Below, one piece after another: positions 1 to 10,093 of a DNA stretch of 64,000 nucleotides (position 1 is the stretch's first letter; every line of letters begins with the position of its first letter). This DNA comes from Tropicibacter naphthalenivorans. GTDB taxonomy: Bacteria > Pseudomonadota > Alphaproteobacteria > Rhodobacterales > Rhodobacteraceae. Both the position numbers and the translations under genes were made by a program. Under the pieces are notes generated by a model. That model saw only the letters and a list, made by a program, of their open reading frames with translations. It did no database searches and was not told the DNA's origin. The stretch lies in assembly GCF_900176475.1 (NCBI RefSeq), contig NZ_FWXX01000004.1, positions 248,001 through 312,000 of the forward strand, given 5' to 3'.

Positions 1-822
1 GCCTGTCGCCAGCGCGCGGCCCGGTGTCCCCAGCACGCTGCGGCGCATCTCTGCCACGCCATGCGGCCAGATCACGGCAAGCAGAGCCCCGAGGATGGCG
101 ACCACCAGCACGCCGGACAAAAAGCCCGTGGGCAGCGGCTCTGGCTCTGGCGCGGGCTTGGGCAGGCCAGCGGCGGCGCGCTGATCCTTGGCGGTTTGGC
201 CGAACAGGTCGGGGGCCAGAGGGTTGCCAGACAGGCCGCGCCGCTCGATTTGATCAGGGCTGGCGACGCTGTCGGGAATAGTAACGGTGTTCGCGACCTC
301 TTCGTAGATGCGGATCGCGCCACCGATCCGGGCATCGGGGCCAAAGCGCACCGTGCTGGCGTGGAACACCACGTCCCCGGCGATTTCAGCGTCGATCTCG
401 ACAATCTCGCCGGTCAGCATGGCATTGCCGCCAATCGGGGCCGCGATGCTCATCTCCGAGGCCATGGCGCGCAGATCGCCGCCCACCTCGGCATTGACGC
501 GCAGGCGCTGCGCCGCGGCCGACACATCGCCCGCCACCGGATCCGCGACCGTCACGCGCTGGCCCATGGCATAGACGTCGCCGGCCACCGCGCCCTCTAT
601 TTCGACCCAGCGGCCCGCCAGATGGGCGCTACCCGTAATCGGGTCGCGCAGGTCGACGCGTTCGCCCGCCAGAAAGACGTCGTCGCGCCCCTCGGCATCC
701 ATGACGATGCTGCGCCCGCCCATGTAGATGTCCTGGCCCACGGCCAATTGCTGGGCGGCCTCGTCAGCGCAGACCTGCCCCGCGACGCAAAGCGCCAGCA
801 GCGCCCCGTAAAAACCTTTCAT
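1..822 (-). CDS. Bactofilin-like polymer-forming repeat protein, membrane-anchored (3' end cut by window edge)
   Basis: The minus frame opens at an ATG preceded by GAAAGGGG and stays open for 274 codons to the edge, so the C-terminus is missing. Residues 1-19 form a signal peptide (MKGFYGALLALCVAGQVCA). Residues about 25-165 are short glycine/aspartate/valine repeats of the GDV-type rhythm (for example VAGDVYAMG, VAGDVSAAA, IAGDVVFHA) typical of the beta-helical polymer-forming (bactofilin-like) fold. A Pro/Glu linker follows, then a hydrophobic helix around residues 235-255. The export signal and the helix suggest a periplasmic repeat domain tied to the membrane, unlike cytosolic bactofilins. 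The family assignment is by pattern; the function is unknown. Confidence 0.7.
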   Translation of the reverse strand, partial: MKGFYGALLALCVAGQVCADEAAQQLAVGQDIYMGGRSIVMDAEGRDDVFLAGERVDLRDPITGSAHLAGRWVEIEGAVAGDVYAMGQRVTVADPVAGDVSAAAQRLRVNAEVGGDLRAMASEMSIAAPIGGNAMLTGEIVEIDAEIAGDVVFHASTVRFGPDARIGGAIRIYEEVANTVTIPDSVASPDQIERRGLSGNPLAPDLFGQTAKDQRAAAGLPKPAPEPEPLPTGFLSGVLVVAILGALLAVIWPHGVAEMRRSVLGTPGRALATG

Positions 823-892
823 GAAAACCCCTTTCACCCGAATCTCGCACCGGTCATCTTCGGCGCAAACCTGTCAGGCGCATTGCGCGGGG

Positions 893-1186
893 TCAAACCG
901 TTGCGGAAATCAGCGACAGGATGGCCACTTCGGGCGTGACCGAGCGCTGCGTCGTCCACATGTCCAGCCGCGCGCGTTCTTCGGTGGTCAGTTGCAGCTG
1001 CACGGGGGGGCCGGCGGCGGGGGTCACATCCTCTTCCCAGCCGGTGCTGCTGTCCATGGCGCGGCGCAAGGCTTGGCGGACCAAATAGGCCAAGGGCAGC
1101 GCCTCCCCCGAGGTGGCGATCAGCCGTTTCCGCAGGGTATCGGGCAGGTGTAAATCCATCATCTTTTTCGCGTCTCGCCGACTCAT
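893..1186 (-). CDS. Small hypothetical protein, possibly ribbon-helix-helix-like
   Basis: The gene encodes 97 aa beginning MSRRDAKKMM. This start is chosen over an ATG nine codons upstream because AGGAG lies five bases before it. The N-terminal segment DLHLPDTLRKRL followed by a helical stretch resembles the beta-strand/helix start of small ribbon-helix-helix DNA-binding proteins, but no diagnostic residues confirm this. The C-terminal half is charged and helical and contains LTTEERARLDMW. It lies 70 bp upstream of the bactofilin-like gene on the same strand, so the two may be co-transcribed. Function unknown. Confidence 0.55.
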   Translation of the reverse strand: MSRRDAKKMMDLHLPDTLRKRLIATSGEALPLAYLVRQALRRAMDSSTGWEEDVTPAAGPPVQLQLTTEERARLDMWTTQRSVTPEVAILSLISATV

Positions 1187-1315
1187 GTCTGCTCCTGGAT
1201 TCGACCTTTCCATAAAAAGCTTAGCGTTTTCCTGCCCTCGTGCGAGACGTATTCCCTACTGCAAATGCAACCCTAACGTTAAACCAACAACAGGAGAACG
1301 AGATAGGAACATCGC

Positions 1316-1350
1316 AAAAGAAAAAGGGCGCCCAAAAGGACGCCCTTTCC
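1316..1350 (-). terminator. Intrinsic terminator of groES-groEL
   Basis: Read on the minus strand, AAAGGGCG and CGCCCTTT (1348-1341 and 1330-1323) pair as an 8-bp stem around a 10-base loop and are followed by TTTCTTTT. It lies about 45 bp past the groEL stop, the expected place for the operon terminator. Confidence 0.8.
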
Positions 1351-1391
1351 TAGACTGTGAGCGGATGAACCGCCTGCCAAGAGGCAGGTGA

Positions 1392-3086
<1,695 letters not shown>

Positions 3087-3109
3087 CTACGGCGCGCCGG
3101 GGACGTGCC

Positions 3110-3397
3110 TTAGGAAATGATCCCGAGGATGTCGCTTTCCTTCATGATCAGCAGCTCTTCGCCGTCGACGGTGACTTCGGTGCCCGACCACTTGCCGAAC
3201 AGGACCTTGTCGCCTGCGCTCACGGCCATGGCGATCAGCTCGCCGCTGTCCTTGCGTGCGCCTTCGCCGCAAGCGACGATTTCACCCTCTGCGGGCTTTT
3301 CTTTTGCGCTGTCGGGGATGATCAGACCGCCTGCGGTCTTCTCGTCGCTTTCCACACGGCGCACCAGCACACGGTCATGAAGCGGTTTGAATGCCAT
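3110..3397 (-). CDS. groES: 10 kDa co-chaperonin GroES
   Basis: GroES is the lid of the GroEL chamber. The 95-aa product starting [15 protein letters not shown] has the family length. An in-frame ATG seven codons upstream is rejected because AGGAG sits nine bases before the chosen start and the shorter protein matches known GroES N-termini. The mobile-loop region ([14 protein letters not shown]) is present at residues 14-28. It is the first gene of the operon. A CIRCE operator lies at 3456-3482 and a good sigma-70 promoter at 3491-3519, so HrcA repression with heat induction is expected. Confidence 0.97.
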   Translation of the reverse strand: MAFKPLHDRVLVRRVESDEKTAGGLIIPDSAKEKPAEGEIVACGEGARKDSGELIAMAVSAGDKVLFGKWSGTEVTVDGEELLIMKESDILGIIS

Positions 3398-3455
3398 CTC
3401 TGAGTTCTCCTGGCTCAAAGTTACTCCCTAGGTCCCTCGCTCATCGAGCAGACCA

Positions 3456-3482
3456 TTAGCACTCACCTTGGTCGAGTGCTAA
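3456..3482 (-). promoter_or_regulatory. CIRCE operator (HrcA binding site)
   Basis: TTAGCACTC, a 9-base spacer and GAGTGCTAA form a perfect match to the CIRCE consensus. It lies just downstream of the groES promoter -10 box, so it covers the transcription start and would be part of the leader RNA. HrcA repression is established knowledge for this element. hrcA itself is not in the window. Confidence 0.97.
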
Positions 3483-3490
3483 CGGACGCA

Positions 3491-3519
3491 GAGTTAGGCA
3501 GCGTCCAAGCGCGAGTCAA
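3491..3519 (-). promoter_or_regulatory. Sigma-70-type promoter of groES-groEL
   Basis: On the minus strand TTGACT (3519-3514), a 17-base spacer and TAACTC (3496-3491) form a good housekeeping promoter. The predicted start point falls at the edge of the CIRCE element, the arrangement expected for HrcA repression. Confidence 0.8.
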
Positions 3520-3807
3520 CGGGGGCGGGGCGGAAAATTTGCGCTTTGGTGAAGGAAATTTTTACACGGCTGTCAGTAGGCGTTTCATGCTGCACGGCAG
3601 CATCGCGGATCTTGTGCCTGGCGGCGCGGCGGATAGTGCCTGACTATAGTAAAGAGGTCCGGGCCATGCCCCTTTTCCTGTCGGCGCGCGGAACGCAGGG
3701 TTGGGCAAAACTTTTGACGCTATAGGCGCGCACCGCTTTTCATTCCTGACCATCGGGTCTAACCTGCGACCGTCTGCCACAGATCAGACCACCTGAAAGG
3801 CCCCCAC
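3520..3807. other. Intergenic region between groES promoter and EamA gene
   Basis: This stretch separates the divergent groES operon and the EamA gene. A 72-codon minus-strand reading frame at 3562-3780 has no convincing ribosome site or protein character and is not called. GAAAGG before the EamA start is the only signal I can name. Confidence 0.5.
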
Positions 3808-4731
3808 ATGCCCGCACCCCAAGCCGCGCCGCTGCGCAGCGCCCCGCCGCCCGTCCGGCAGCCCGACAATATGCGCGGGATTGTCCTGATGGCGCTTGGC
3901 TTTTTCGCCTTTGCCGCCTGCGATGTGCAGGCCAAAGTGCTGACGGAAACGCTGCATCCGGTGCAGATCGTCTGGCTGCGCCTGCTGGGGCTGTTCCTTG
4001 GCGTTGTGGTGATGATCGCCATGCGCGGCACGCATCTTCTGCGCACCAAGAACCCGGTGCTGCAAATCTCGCGCGGGTTGGCGGCGGTCGCCTCGGCGGT
4101 GTGTTTCTTGTTTGCGGTGCGCGACGTGCCGCTGGCGGATGCTACAGCGGTGTCGTTTATCGCGCCTTTCGTGGTGACCGTGGTGGGCGCGCTGGTGCTA
4201 AAGGAAACCGTCGGCATCCGGCGCTGGATCGCCGTGGCCATCGGCTTTGCCGGGATGCTGGTGGTGATCCGCCCCGGCCTTGGCGTGTTCCACCCGGCGA
4301 TCTTTTTCGTCGTGCTGGCGGCCTGCCTGTTCGCCTCGCGGCAAATCCTGTCACGCTTCTTGGCGGGGGGCGATCCGGTGGCGACAACGGTGGCCTATAC
4401 CTCAATCACCGCGACTCTGGTCGCCTCGCTGTTGCAGCCGTTTTTCTGGGAAACCCCGCAGGGTTGGGGCGTCTGGGCCGTCATCTTTGGCATGACCGTC
4501 TGCTCGGCCCTGGGCGAAGTGCTTGTGATCCGGGCGCTGGACATGGCGCAGGCGGTGGTCCTTGCGCCGCTGCACTATTCGCTGATCATCTGGAGCACGC
4601 TTTACGGGTTTTTGGTGTTCGGCGATCTGCCCGACGGTTGGACGCTGTTCGGCTGTGCGGTGATCGTCGCCTCGGGGCTGTACACGCTGCACCGCGAGCG
4701 GTTGGCGATGGCTCAATCCTCCAGCGAATAA
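3808..4731 (+). CDS. EamA/DMT-family transporter
   Basis: The product is a 307-aa inner-membrane protein with ten hydrophobic segments arranged as two EamA repeats (about residues 28-160 and 170-298), the drug/metabolite transporter fold. The N-terminus is an Ala/Pro-rich cytosolic tail. Features such as VRDVPLADATAVSFIAPF in the first repeat and LAPLHYSLIIWSTLYGFLVFGDLPDGWTLFG in the second are typical of the family. Substrate cannot be read from sequence; proteobacterial members export metabolites, amino acids or take up S-adenosylmethionine. The last 19 bases overlap the convergent DUF2161 gene. Confidence 0.88.
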   Translation: MPAPQAAPLRSAPPPVRQPDNMRGIVLMALGFFAFAACDVQAKVLTETLHPVQIVWLRLLGLFLGVVVMIAMRGTHLLRTKNPVLQISRGLAAVASAVCFLFAVRDVPLADATAVSFIAPFVVTVVGALVLKETVGIRRWIAVAIGFAGMLVVIRPGLGVFHPAIFFVVLAACLFASRQILSRFLAGGDPVATTVAYTSITATLVASLLQPFFWETPQGWGVWAVIFGMTVCSALGEVLVIRALDMAQAVVLAPLHYSLIIWSTLYGFLVFGDLPDGWTLFGCAVIVASGLYTLHRERLAMAQSSSE

Positions 4732-5381
4732 CCCCAGTGACGCAGTCCTTCGCGGCCCTCGGACGTCAAGGCATAGACCCCGGTTTCGACCTTTTCGAAC
4801 CAGCCGTAGTGGTTCGAACGCATGATCGTCGTGGCCTGTTTCACCCCGGTGGATTTCGCCACGTCCTGCCCGCGTGACGGCCCTGCCCCGGTCAAAAAGC
4901 GCGCACAGGCCAAGGCGTCCTGCCGATAGCCGGTGACGATGCCGTGGCGAGTCGCGCCGCCCTCGTTCGGGTCGCCCCGCAGGCGTTGGAACTCTCGCAG
5001 CAGGCGGGCTTGTTTCACCTTGCTCTTGCGCGGGGCAAAAGGACCGGGATCGCAGTGCACCTCGACCGTCTGATCCTCGCGCACGGTGATAAAGCCCAGA
5101 CCCAGCCGGCGACACAGCGACAGGTTGTCTTTCAGCGCCCGCCGCGCCGTTTTGCCGGTGGGTTTGGGCACGGCGATATAGACATGATCGGTCACCGCCA
5201 GCCGCGCCACCGCCTGATGAAACAGCGACAGGGTGATGCGCAGCTTGAGCTCGACAATTACCGGCGGCGCGTCCTCGCGCATGGCCACCAGGTCCGCCGC
5301 GCCGACTTCGCCTTTGACCTCATAGCCTTGGCGCAACAAGAACGCCTTGACCGGCGCGTAAAGTTCACTCTCCCGCTTCAT
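4713..5381 (-). CDS. DUF2161 family protein, putative PD-(D/E)XK phosphodiesterase
   Basis: The 222-aa protein begins MKRESELYAPVKAFLLRQGYEVKGEV. The N-terminal 110 residues carry a nuclease-like core: E5 in the first helix, AADLVAMRED with an acidic residue at D30, and VIVELKL, which fits the ExK half of a PD-(D/E)XK active site. The C-terminal part (about residues 145-220) looks like a winged helix, with VKQATTIMRSNHYGWFEKVETGVYALT. DUF2161 proteins are common in Rhodobacteraceae and have no established role. The combination suggests a DNA-acting enzyme, which is inference. Confidence 0.75.
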   Translation of the reverse strand: MKRESELYAPVKAFLLRQGYEVKGEVGAADLVAMREDAPPVIVELKLRITLSLFHQAVARLAVTDHVYIAVPKPTGKTARRALKDNLSLCRRLGLGFITVREDQTVEVHCDPGPFAPRKSKVKQARLLREFQRLRGDPNEGGATRHGIVTGYRQDALACARFLTGAGPSRGQDVAKSTGVKQATTIMRSNHYGWFEKVETGVYALTSEGREGLRHWGYSLED

Positions 5382-5462
5382 GGCGTCAGCTTTAGCGTCG
5401 TTCTGGGGCTTGTCCAGCGCGCGCGGGTTCTAAATGATGCCCCGGCACAACCGGAGAATTTT

Positions 5463-6455
5463 ATGCGTCGCTTTTTACTGACTTTTTGCTGCCTGCTGGG
5501 GCTAAGCACCGCTGCGGGGGCGACCTGCACCGGCCAAGATCTGCGCGCGACGCTGACCCCCGAGGATGAAGTCTTTGTGGAACAAAGCCTTGGGCGTACG
5601 CCTTTTGCCACGGGCAACCATTGGAAAGCGGTCAAGGATGACGAGGAAATCCACCTGATCGGCACGATGCACCTTGCGGACCCGCGTCTGGACGGGCCGT
5701 ACACGCGGCTGCGTCCGTTGATCCAGAATGCCGGGGTGCTGCTGCTGGAAATGACCGCGACCGAGCAGGCCGAGATGGAACAGACCCTCGCCAGCCGGAT
5801 GGATATGCTGATCTTGCAAGGCAGCTCGCTGCCCGATCTGATGGACGAGGACGACTGGCAGATGCTGTCCGCCGCGATAGAGGCGCGCGGCCTGCCCCCC
5901 GTCATGGCCGCCAAGCTGCAACCGTGGTACGTGTCGATGCTGCTGGCGGTGCCCGCCTGCCTGCAAGCGGCGCTGACGGAAAAGAATGGCCTCGACGCGC
6001 GGCTAGAGGCGTTGGCCGACGTCAGCGAAGTGCCGACCCGCGCGCTGGAGCCGTTCGACACCGCCTTGGATGCCTTTGGGCAGGTGCCGCTGGACATGCA
6101 GGTGAAGGTGATGCTGTCCGCCCTGACCGGCCCGCAGGTGGGCGAGGATATGTTCGAAACCCTGCTCGCGGGCTATTTCGAAGAGGCCCACGCCGAGATC
6201 CAGATCGTGCTGGAATTGCTGTCGCCCCGCCTGACTCCCTTGGACGAAAGCGAGTCGCAACAGGTCTACCAGATGTTCACCGAAACGTTGATCAACCAGC
6301 GCAATCAGGCGTGGATTCCGGTGATCCTTGACGCTGCTGCCCAGACCGACGGCCCGGTGGTCGCCGCCTTTGGCGCGGGCCATCTGAGCGGCGATCAAGG
6401 CGTGCTACAGCTGCTGGCCGATCAAGGCTTTGTGCTGACACAAGAGCCGTTTTAA
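5463..6455 (+). CDS. TraB/GumN family exported protein
   Basis: The product is 330 aa starting MRRFLLTFCCLLGLSTAAGA, a clear signal peptide, so it is expected in the periplasm or at the outer membrane. GTMHLADPR near residue 62 and GAGHLSGDQG near residue 305 are the two His-containing motifs of the TraB/GumN (Tiki-like) fold. Tiki relatives are metalloproteases, but bacterial members have no confirmed substrate. Two Cys residues after the signal peptide could pair. The ATG is chosen because it opens directly on the signal peptide. It has the same broad fold class as the ChaN protein at 12.1 kb. Confidence 0.82.
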   Translation: MRRFLLTFCCLLGLSTAAGATCTGQDLRATLTPEDEVFVEQSLGRTPFATGNHWKAVKDDEEIHLIGTMHLADPRLDGPYTRLRPLIQNAGVLLLEMTATEQAEMEQTLASRMDMLILQGSSLPDLMDEDDWQMLSAAIEARGLPPVMAAKLQPWYVSMLLAVPACLQAALTEKNGLDARLEALADVSEVPTRALEPFDTALDAFGQVPLDMQVKVMLSALTGPQVGEDMFETLLAGYFEEAHAEIQIVLELLSPRLTPLDESESQQVYQMFTETLINQRNQAWIPVILDAAAQTDGPVVAAFGAGHLSGDQGVLQLLADQGFVLTQEPF

Positions 6456-6528
6456 GCGTCTCGCAGGGCTTGCAGGCACGGGCTTTGCCGTCATAGTGAC
6501 CCCGCAAGGGACGACGAAAGGGCGCAAG

Positions 6529-7728
6529 ATGCTGGCGGGCAAACGGATACTCTTGATCATCGGCGGCGGGATTGCCGCCTATAAATGTCTCGAACTGATC
6601 CGCCTTTTGCGCGGACAAGGCGCGCAGGTGACGCCCGTGATGACCCGCGCCGCCGAGGAATTTGTGACGCCTTTGAGCGTGTCGGCGCTGGCGGGCGAAG
6701 AGGTCCACCGCGATCTGTTCGACCTGACCAAAGAGGCCGAGATGGGCCATATCCAGCTGTCCCGCGTGGCCGATCTGGTGCTGGTTGCGCCCGCAACCGC
6801 GGATTTGATGGCCAAGATGGCGGGCGGGTTGGCCAACGATCTGGCCTCGACCCTGCTGATGGCGACCGATACGCCGGTGATGATTGCGCCTGCGATGAAT
6901 GTGCGCATGTGGGAGCATCCGGCGACCCAGCGCAACCTTAAGGCACTGCAAGGGGACGGGGTGCGGGTGATCGGGCCGAATTCCGGCGATATGGCCTGCG
7001 GCGAGCATGGGCCGGGGCGGATGTCGGAGCCCTTGGAGATTGTCGAGGCGTTGCGCGCTGCGCTGGCGGCGAGGCCTTTGGCGGGCAAGCGGGTGCTGGT
7101 GACCTCTGGCCCGACGCATGAGCCGATCGACCCGGTGCGCTACATTGCCAATCGGTCGTCGGGCGCGCAGGGGACGGCGATTGCCAATGCGTTGCGCGAC
7201 TTGGGGGCCGAGGTGGTCTTTGTCACCGGTCCCGCCGACGCGGCGCGGCCATTGGGTGTGCAGGTGGTCGAAGTGGAAAGCGCGCGCGAGATGCGCGAGG
7301 CGGTGCTGGGCGCTTTGCCGGTGGATGCCGGGGTGTTCGCGGCGGCGGTGGCCGATTGGCGGGTGGCCTCCGCGTCAGACAGCAAGATCAAGAAGGTCAA
7401 CGGCGCGCTGCCGGTGCTGGAGTTTGCCGAAAACCCCGATATTCTGGCCGAGGTGTCGCAGATGGGCGACGGGCGGCCCGGTCTGGTTGTGGGGTTCGCC
7501 GCCGAGACCGACGACGTGCAGGCCCACGCCACCGCCAAACGCAAACGCAAGGGCTGTGACTGGATTGTCGCCAATGATGTCTCGCCCGAGACGGGGATCA
7601 TGGGCGGGTCCGAGAACGCGGTTTTGCTGATCTCTGAAGAGGCGGTCGAAGAATGGCCGCGCATGGGCAAGGCCGAGGTCGCAAAGAAGCTGGCGGAGCG
7701 CATCGCCGAGGCGTTGAGCGCGGGGTGA
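6529..7728 (+). CDS. coaBC: Bifunctional phosphopantothenoylcysteine decarboxylase / phosphopantothenate-cysteine ligase CoaBC
   Basis: CoaBC performs two steps of coenzyme A synthesis in the cytosol: ligation of cysteine to 4'-phosphopantothenate, then FMN-dependent decarboxylation. The 399-aa protein starts [19 protein letters not shown]. The N-terminal decarboxylase domain has the PAMN motif and the [13 protein letters not shown] loop with the active-site Cys. The ligase domain begins near residue 180 with [24 protein letters not shown]. The start is set at an ATG preceded by GAAAGG rather than a GTG 33 bases upstream. dut follows after 38 bp, the usual pairing. Confidence 0.97.
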   Translation: MLAGKRILLIIGGGIAAYKCLELIRLLRGQGAQVTPVMTRAAEEFVTPLSVSALAGEEVHRDLFDLTKEAEMGHIQLSRVADLVLVAPATADLMAKMAGGLANDLASTLLMATDTPVMIAPAMNVRMWEHPATQRNLKALQGDGVRVIGPNSGDMACGEHGPGRMSEPLEIVEALRAALAARPLAGKRVLVTSGPTHEPIDPVRYIANRSSGAQGTAIANALRDLGAEVVFVTGPADAARPLGVQVVEVESAREMREAVLGALPVDAGVFAAAVADWRVASASDSKIKKVNGALPVLEFAENPDILAEVSQMGDGRPGLVVGFAAETDDVQAHATAKRKRKGCDWIVANDVSPETGIMGGSENAVLLISEEAVEEWPRMGKAEVAKKLAERIAEALSAG

Positions 7729-7766
7729 GCGCACTGCAGTTTGGATATTTGGAAAGAGAAGAAGCC

Positions 7767-8222
7767 ATGGTCGAGATCATCTTTGCGTGGGACGCCGGGG
7801 CCGATCGGTCTTTGGGCTTGCCGGCCTATGAGACGGCGGGGGCCGCGGGGGCCGATGTGCGGGCGAACCTGCCGGATCGCGGCGAGGTTGTGCTCGAGGC
7901 CGGGGCGCGGGCCTTGGTGCCGACGGGGCTGCGGATGGCAATTCCTGAAGGATACGAGGTGCAGTTGCGGCCTCGGTCCGGGTTGGCGCTGAAACATGGG
8001 ATCACTTTGCCGAACAGTCCCGGCACGATTGACAGCGATTATCGCGGGCCGTTGGGGGTGATCGTGATGAACGCCGGGAGTGAGCCGTTTGTGATCCGCC
8101 ATGGTGAGCGGATTTGCCAGATGGTGGTGGCGCCGGTGGTGGTGGCGTCCTTTGCGGTGGCCGAGGAATTGCCCGAGACCGTGCGGGGGAGCGGCGGGTT
8201 CGGCTCGACGGGGCGCGACTGA
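7767..8222 (+). CDS. dut: Deoxyuridine 5'-triphosphate nucleotidohydrolase (dUTPase)
   Basis: The enzyme hydrolyses dUTP to dUMP and pyrophosphate, keeping uracil out of DNA and supplying dTMP synthesis. The 151-aa product has the trimeric dUTPase motifs in order: AGADVRA (motif 1), RPRSGLA (motif 2), GTIDSDYRG with the catalytic Asp (motif 3), GERICQMV (motif 4) and GSGGFGSTG (motif 5). The start is the ATG after GGAAAGAGAAG. The TGA stop shares its last base with the ATG of the next gene, so coaBC, dut and the ThiF-like gene are probably one transcript. Confidence 0.97.
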   Translation: MVEIIFAWDAGADRSLGLPAYETAGAAGADVRANLPDRGEVVLEAGARALVPTGLRMAIPEGYEVQLRPRSGLALKHGITLPNSPGTIDSDYRGPLGVIVMNAGSEPFVIRHGERICQMVVAPVVVASFAVAEELPETVRGSGGFGSTGRD

Positions 8223-9256
8223 TGGGCTTGGTGCTGGGGCTTTGCCTGTTGGTTTACGCCTTGGGCGCGGTGATGCGCGCGCCGGTGCGGCTGCGCTGGG
8301 GCGTGATTTGCGGCATCCTTGGCGTGGTGGTTTTGGCCCAGCTGGTTTTGCCTGAGGGCAACGGGCTGCGGGTGGCGACCGGCGGGCGTGCGGCCCCTTG
8401 GCTGATCTTGCTGGGGATTGCGGCCTTGGTGCTGCTTTACCGCATGGGGCTGGGCAAGTTACGAAACAGGGCCGAACAAAAGGAGCCGCCTGTGACCAAG
8501 CCCGAGGGAACCTTCGCCGATGGCGAGCTGGACCGCTATCTGCGCCATATCGTGCTGCGCGAGCTGGGCGGGCCGGGGCAGAAAAAGCTCAAGCAAGCCA
8601 AGGTGTTGGTGATTGGCGCGGGGGGCCTTGGGTCGCCTGCCCTGCTGTACCTGGCGGCGGCGGGGGTTGGCACCATCGGGGTGATCGACGACGATGAAGT
8701 TGACGTGGGCAACCTGCAACGGCAGGTGATCCACCGCGATCAGGACATTGGCGAGCCGAAGGTGTTCAGCGCCGAGCGCGCCATGAAGGCGGTCAATCCC
8801 TACCTTGAGGTGCGCCCCTACCAGCGGCGTTTGACGAGCGACATCGCCGAGGATCTGATCGGCGACTATGACGTGGTGCTGGACGGGACCGACAATTTTG
8901 ACACGCGCTATCTGGCGAACCGGATTTGCGTGTCGCAGGGTAAGCCGTTGATTTCAGGCGCGCTTAGCCAGTGGGAGGGGCAGGTGTCGGTGTTTGATCC
9001 GGCCCATGGTGGCCCCTGCTACCAGTGCATTTTCCCCGAAGCGCCCGCCGAAGGGCTGGCCCCGTCCTGCGCCGAAGCGGGCGTGCTTGGCCCCCTGCCC
9101 GGCGTGGTCGGTTCAATGATGGCGGTCGAGGCGGTCAAGCAGATCATCGGCGCGGGCGCGGTCTTGCGCGGCGAGATGCTGATCTATGACGCGCTGTGGG
9201 GCGAGACCCGCAAGATCGGGCTGAAGAAACGCGCCGACTGCCCGGTCTGCGGGTGA
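8222..9256 (+). CDS. HesA/MoeB/ThiF family adenylyltransferase with N-terminal membrane segment
   Basis: These E1-like enzymes adenylate the C-terminal glycine of a ubiquitin-fold sulfur carrier such as MoaD or ThiS. The 344-aa frame has two parts. Residues 1-80 contain three hydrophobic stretches (about 2-17, 27-43, 59-73). Residues 91-344 are a full MoeB-type domain: VIGAGGLGSP nucleotide site, DDDEVDVGNLQRQ, CYQC and CPVC zinc ligands. An internal GTG at codon 91 preceded by AAAAGGAG would give a 254-aa soluble form the size of E. coli MoeB. Whether both forms are made is open. The next gene begins inside its stop codon. Confidence 0.9.
   Translation: MGLVLGLCLLVYALGAVMRAPVRLRWGVICGILGVVVLAQLVLPEGNGLRVATGGRAAPWLILLGIAALVLLYRMGLGKLRNRAEQKEPPVTKPEGTFADGELDRYLRHIVLRELGGPGQKKLKQAKVLVIGAGGLGSPALLYLAAAGVGTIGVIDDDEVDVGNLQRQVIHRDQDIGEPKVFSAERAMKAVNPYLEVRPYQRRLTSDIAEDLIGDYDVVLDGTDNFDTRYLANRICVSQGKPLISGALSQWEGQVSVFDPAHGGPCYQCIFPEAPAEGLAPSCAEAGVLGPLPGVVGSMMAVEAVKQIIGAGAVLRGEMLIYDALWGETRKIGLKKRADCPVCG
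8478..8494 (+). promoter_or_regulatory. Internal ribosome binding site and GTG start for a soluble MoeB-length product
   Basis: AAAAGGAG, six bases, then GTG lie exactly at the boundary between the hydrophobic N-terminal part and the MoeB domain. The site is stronger than the sequence before the upstream ATG, which overlaps the dut stop. Confidence 0.55.
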
Positions 9257-10002
9257 AGCTGCCGCTGGATCATCCCGCCTGGGGGGCGCTGTTCGGCCCT
9301 TATGGCGTACAGGATGTCCCCGGCGTTTTGCGGGCGTTGAGCGCCGAATGGCACACCGATCTGGCACGCGATCTGTTCTGGGAAAAGCTGCACCATCAGG
9401 AAACGCTTTACCCCGTGACCTGGGCCGCCTTGCCGTGGCTGCTAGAGATGCCCGCGCGGCGCGAGGTGCTGGAGTTCGCGTCTTGGGTGCTTTACTGCGC
9501 GGGCTACGCCTTGCACGCCGGGGATGGCATGGCCTTGGTCTTGGCCGAGGCCTGTTGCGGGGGCAATTCCGCGCCCGCTGACACGTTGCGGACGCAGTAC
9601 GGGGCCGAGATGGCCGCGCTGGCCGATTGGGCGCGAAAGACCGCGCCGCTGATCGCCGAGGATTGCATCACAGAGGCGCAAACCCATGAGAATTGTGGAT
9701 ATTTGCTGGTGGGACCGGCGGCGCTCGCCAAGGCCAGCGAGCTTGCAATCGCCCTTCAGGGCGCGCCTTTGTACGAGACGGAGGTGATCTGCCTCGACTG
9801 CGGGCAGGCGCATTACGGCTTTCCCGGCGCAGACGGCTATACCTTTGAGGCGATCCCAGAGGACACCCCCACCGGCCCTGCCGCACAGGCCGATCAGCAG
9901 CGCGCCTTTGCCCGCACTTTGGCCGACCGGCTGGATGGCCAGCCCTCCATCGCTGCCTATCTGCGCCGCTGGGCCGGGTTTTCCTGCTGCGCCAAGGCGT
10001 GA
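9253..10002 (+). CDS. Hypothetical protein
   Basis: The 249-aa protein starts at a GTG whose last two bases are part of the TGA stop of the ThiF-like gene (GTGA overlap), a sign of translational coupling. A longer start inside the upstream gene is not needed. No signal peptide or membrane segment is evident. The sequence is helical and Trp-rich (VTWAALPWLLE), with Cys pairs (EACCGG, ICLDCGQAHYGFPG, FSCC). The ICLDC pair might bind metal, but only two ligands are visible there. I do not recognise the family. Coupling suggests a role with the adenylyltransferase, which is inference. Confidence 0.65.
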   Translation: MKLPLDHPAWGALFGPYGVQDVPGVLRALSAEWHTDLARDLFWEKLHHQETLYPVTWAALPWLLEMPARREVLEFASWVLYCAGYALHAGDGMALVLAEACCGGNSAPADTLRTQYGAEMAALADWARKTAPLIAEDCITEAQTHENCGYLLVGPAALAKASELAIALQGAPLYETEVICLDCGQAHYGFPGADGYTFEAIPEDTPTGPAAQADQQRAFARTLADRLDGQPSIAAYLRRWAGFSCCAKA

Positions 10003-10093
10003 TTTACCAAATCTAAATCCCGCTCCGACAGCGTCGCCGATTGAAGCCCGCCGCGCGCACGCCTAGCTTAGTCCCAGACGTAGGAGACCCCAT

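Noticed and set aside
3562..3780. 72-codon minus frame upstream of the EamA gene
   Set aside because: No ribosome site, no recognisable protein features, and it lies in a divergent promoter region.
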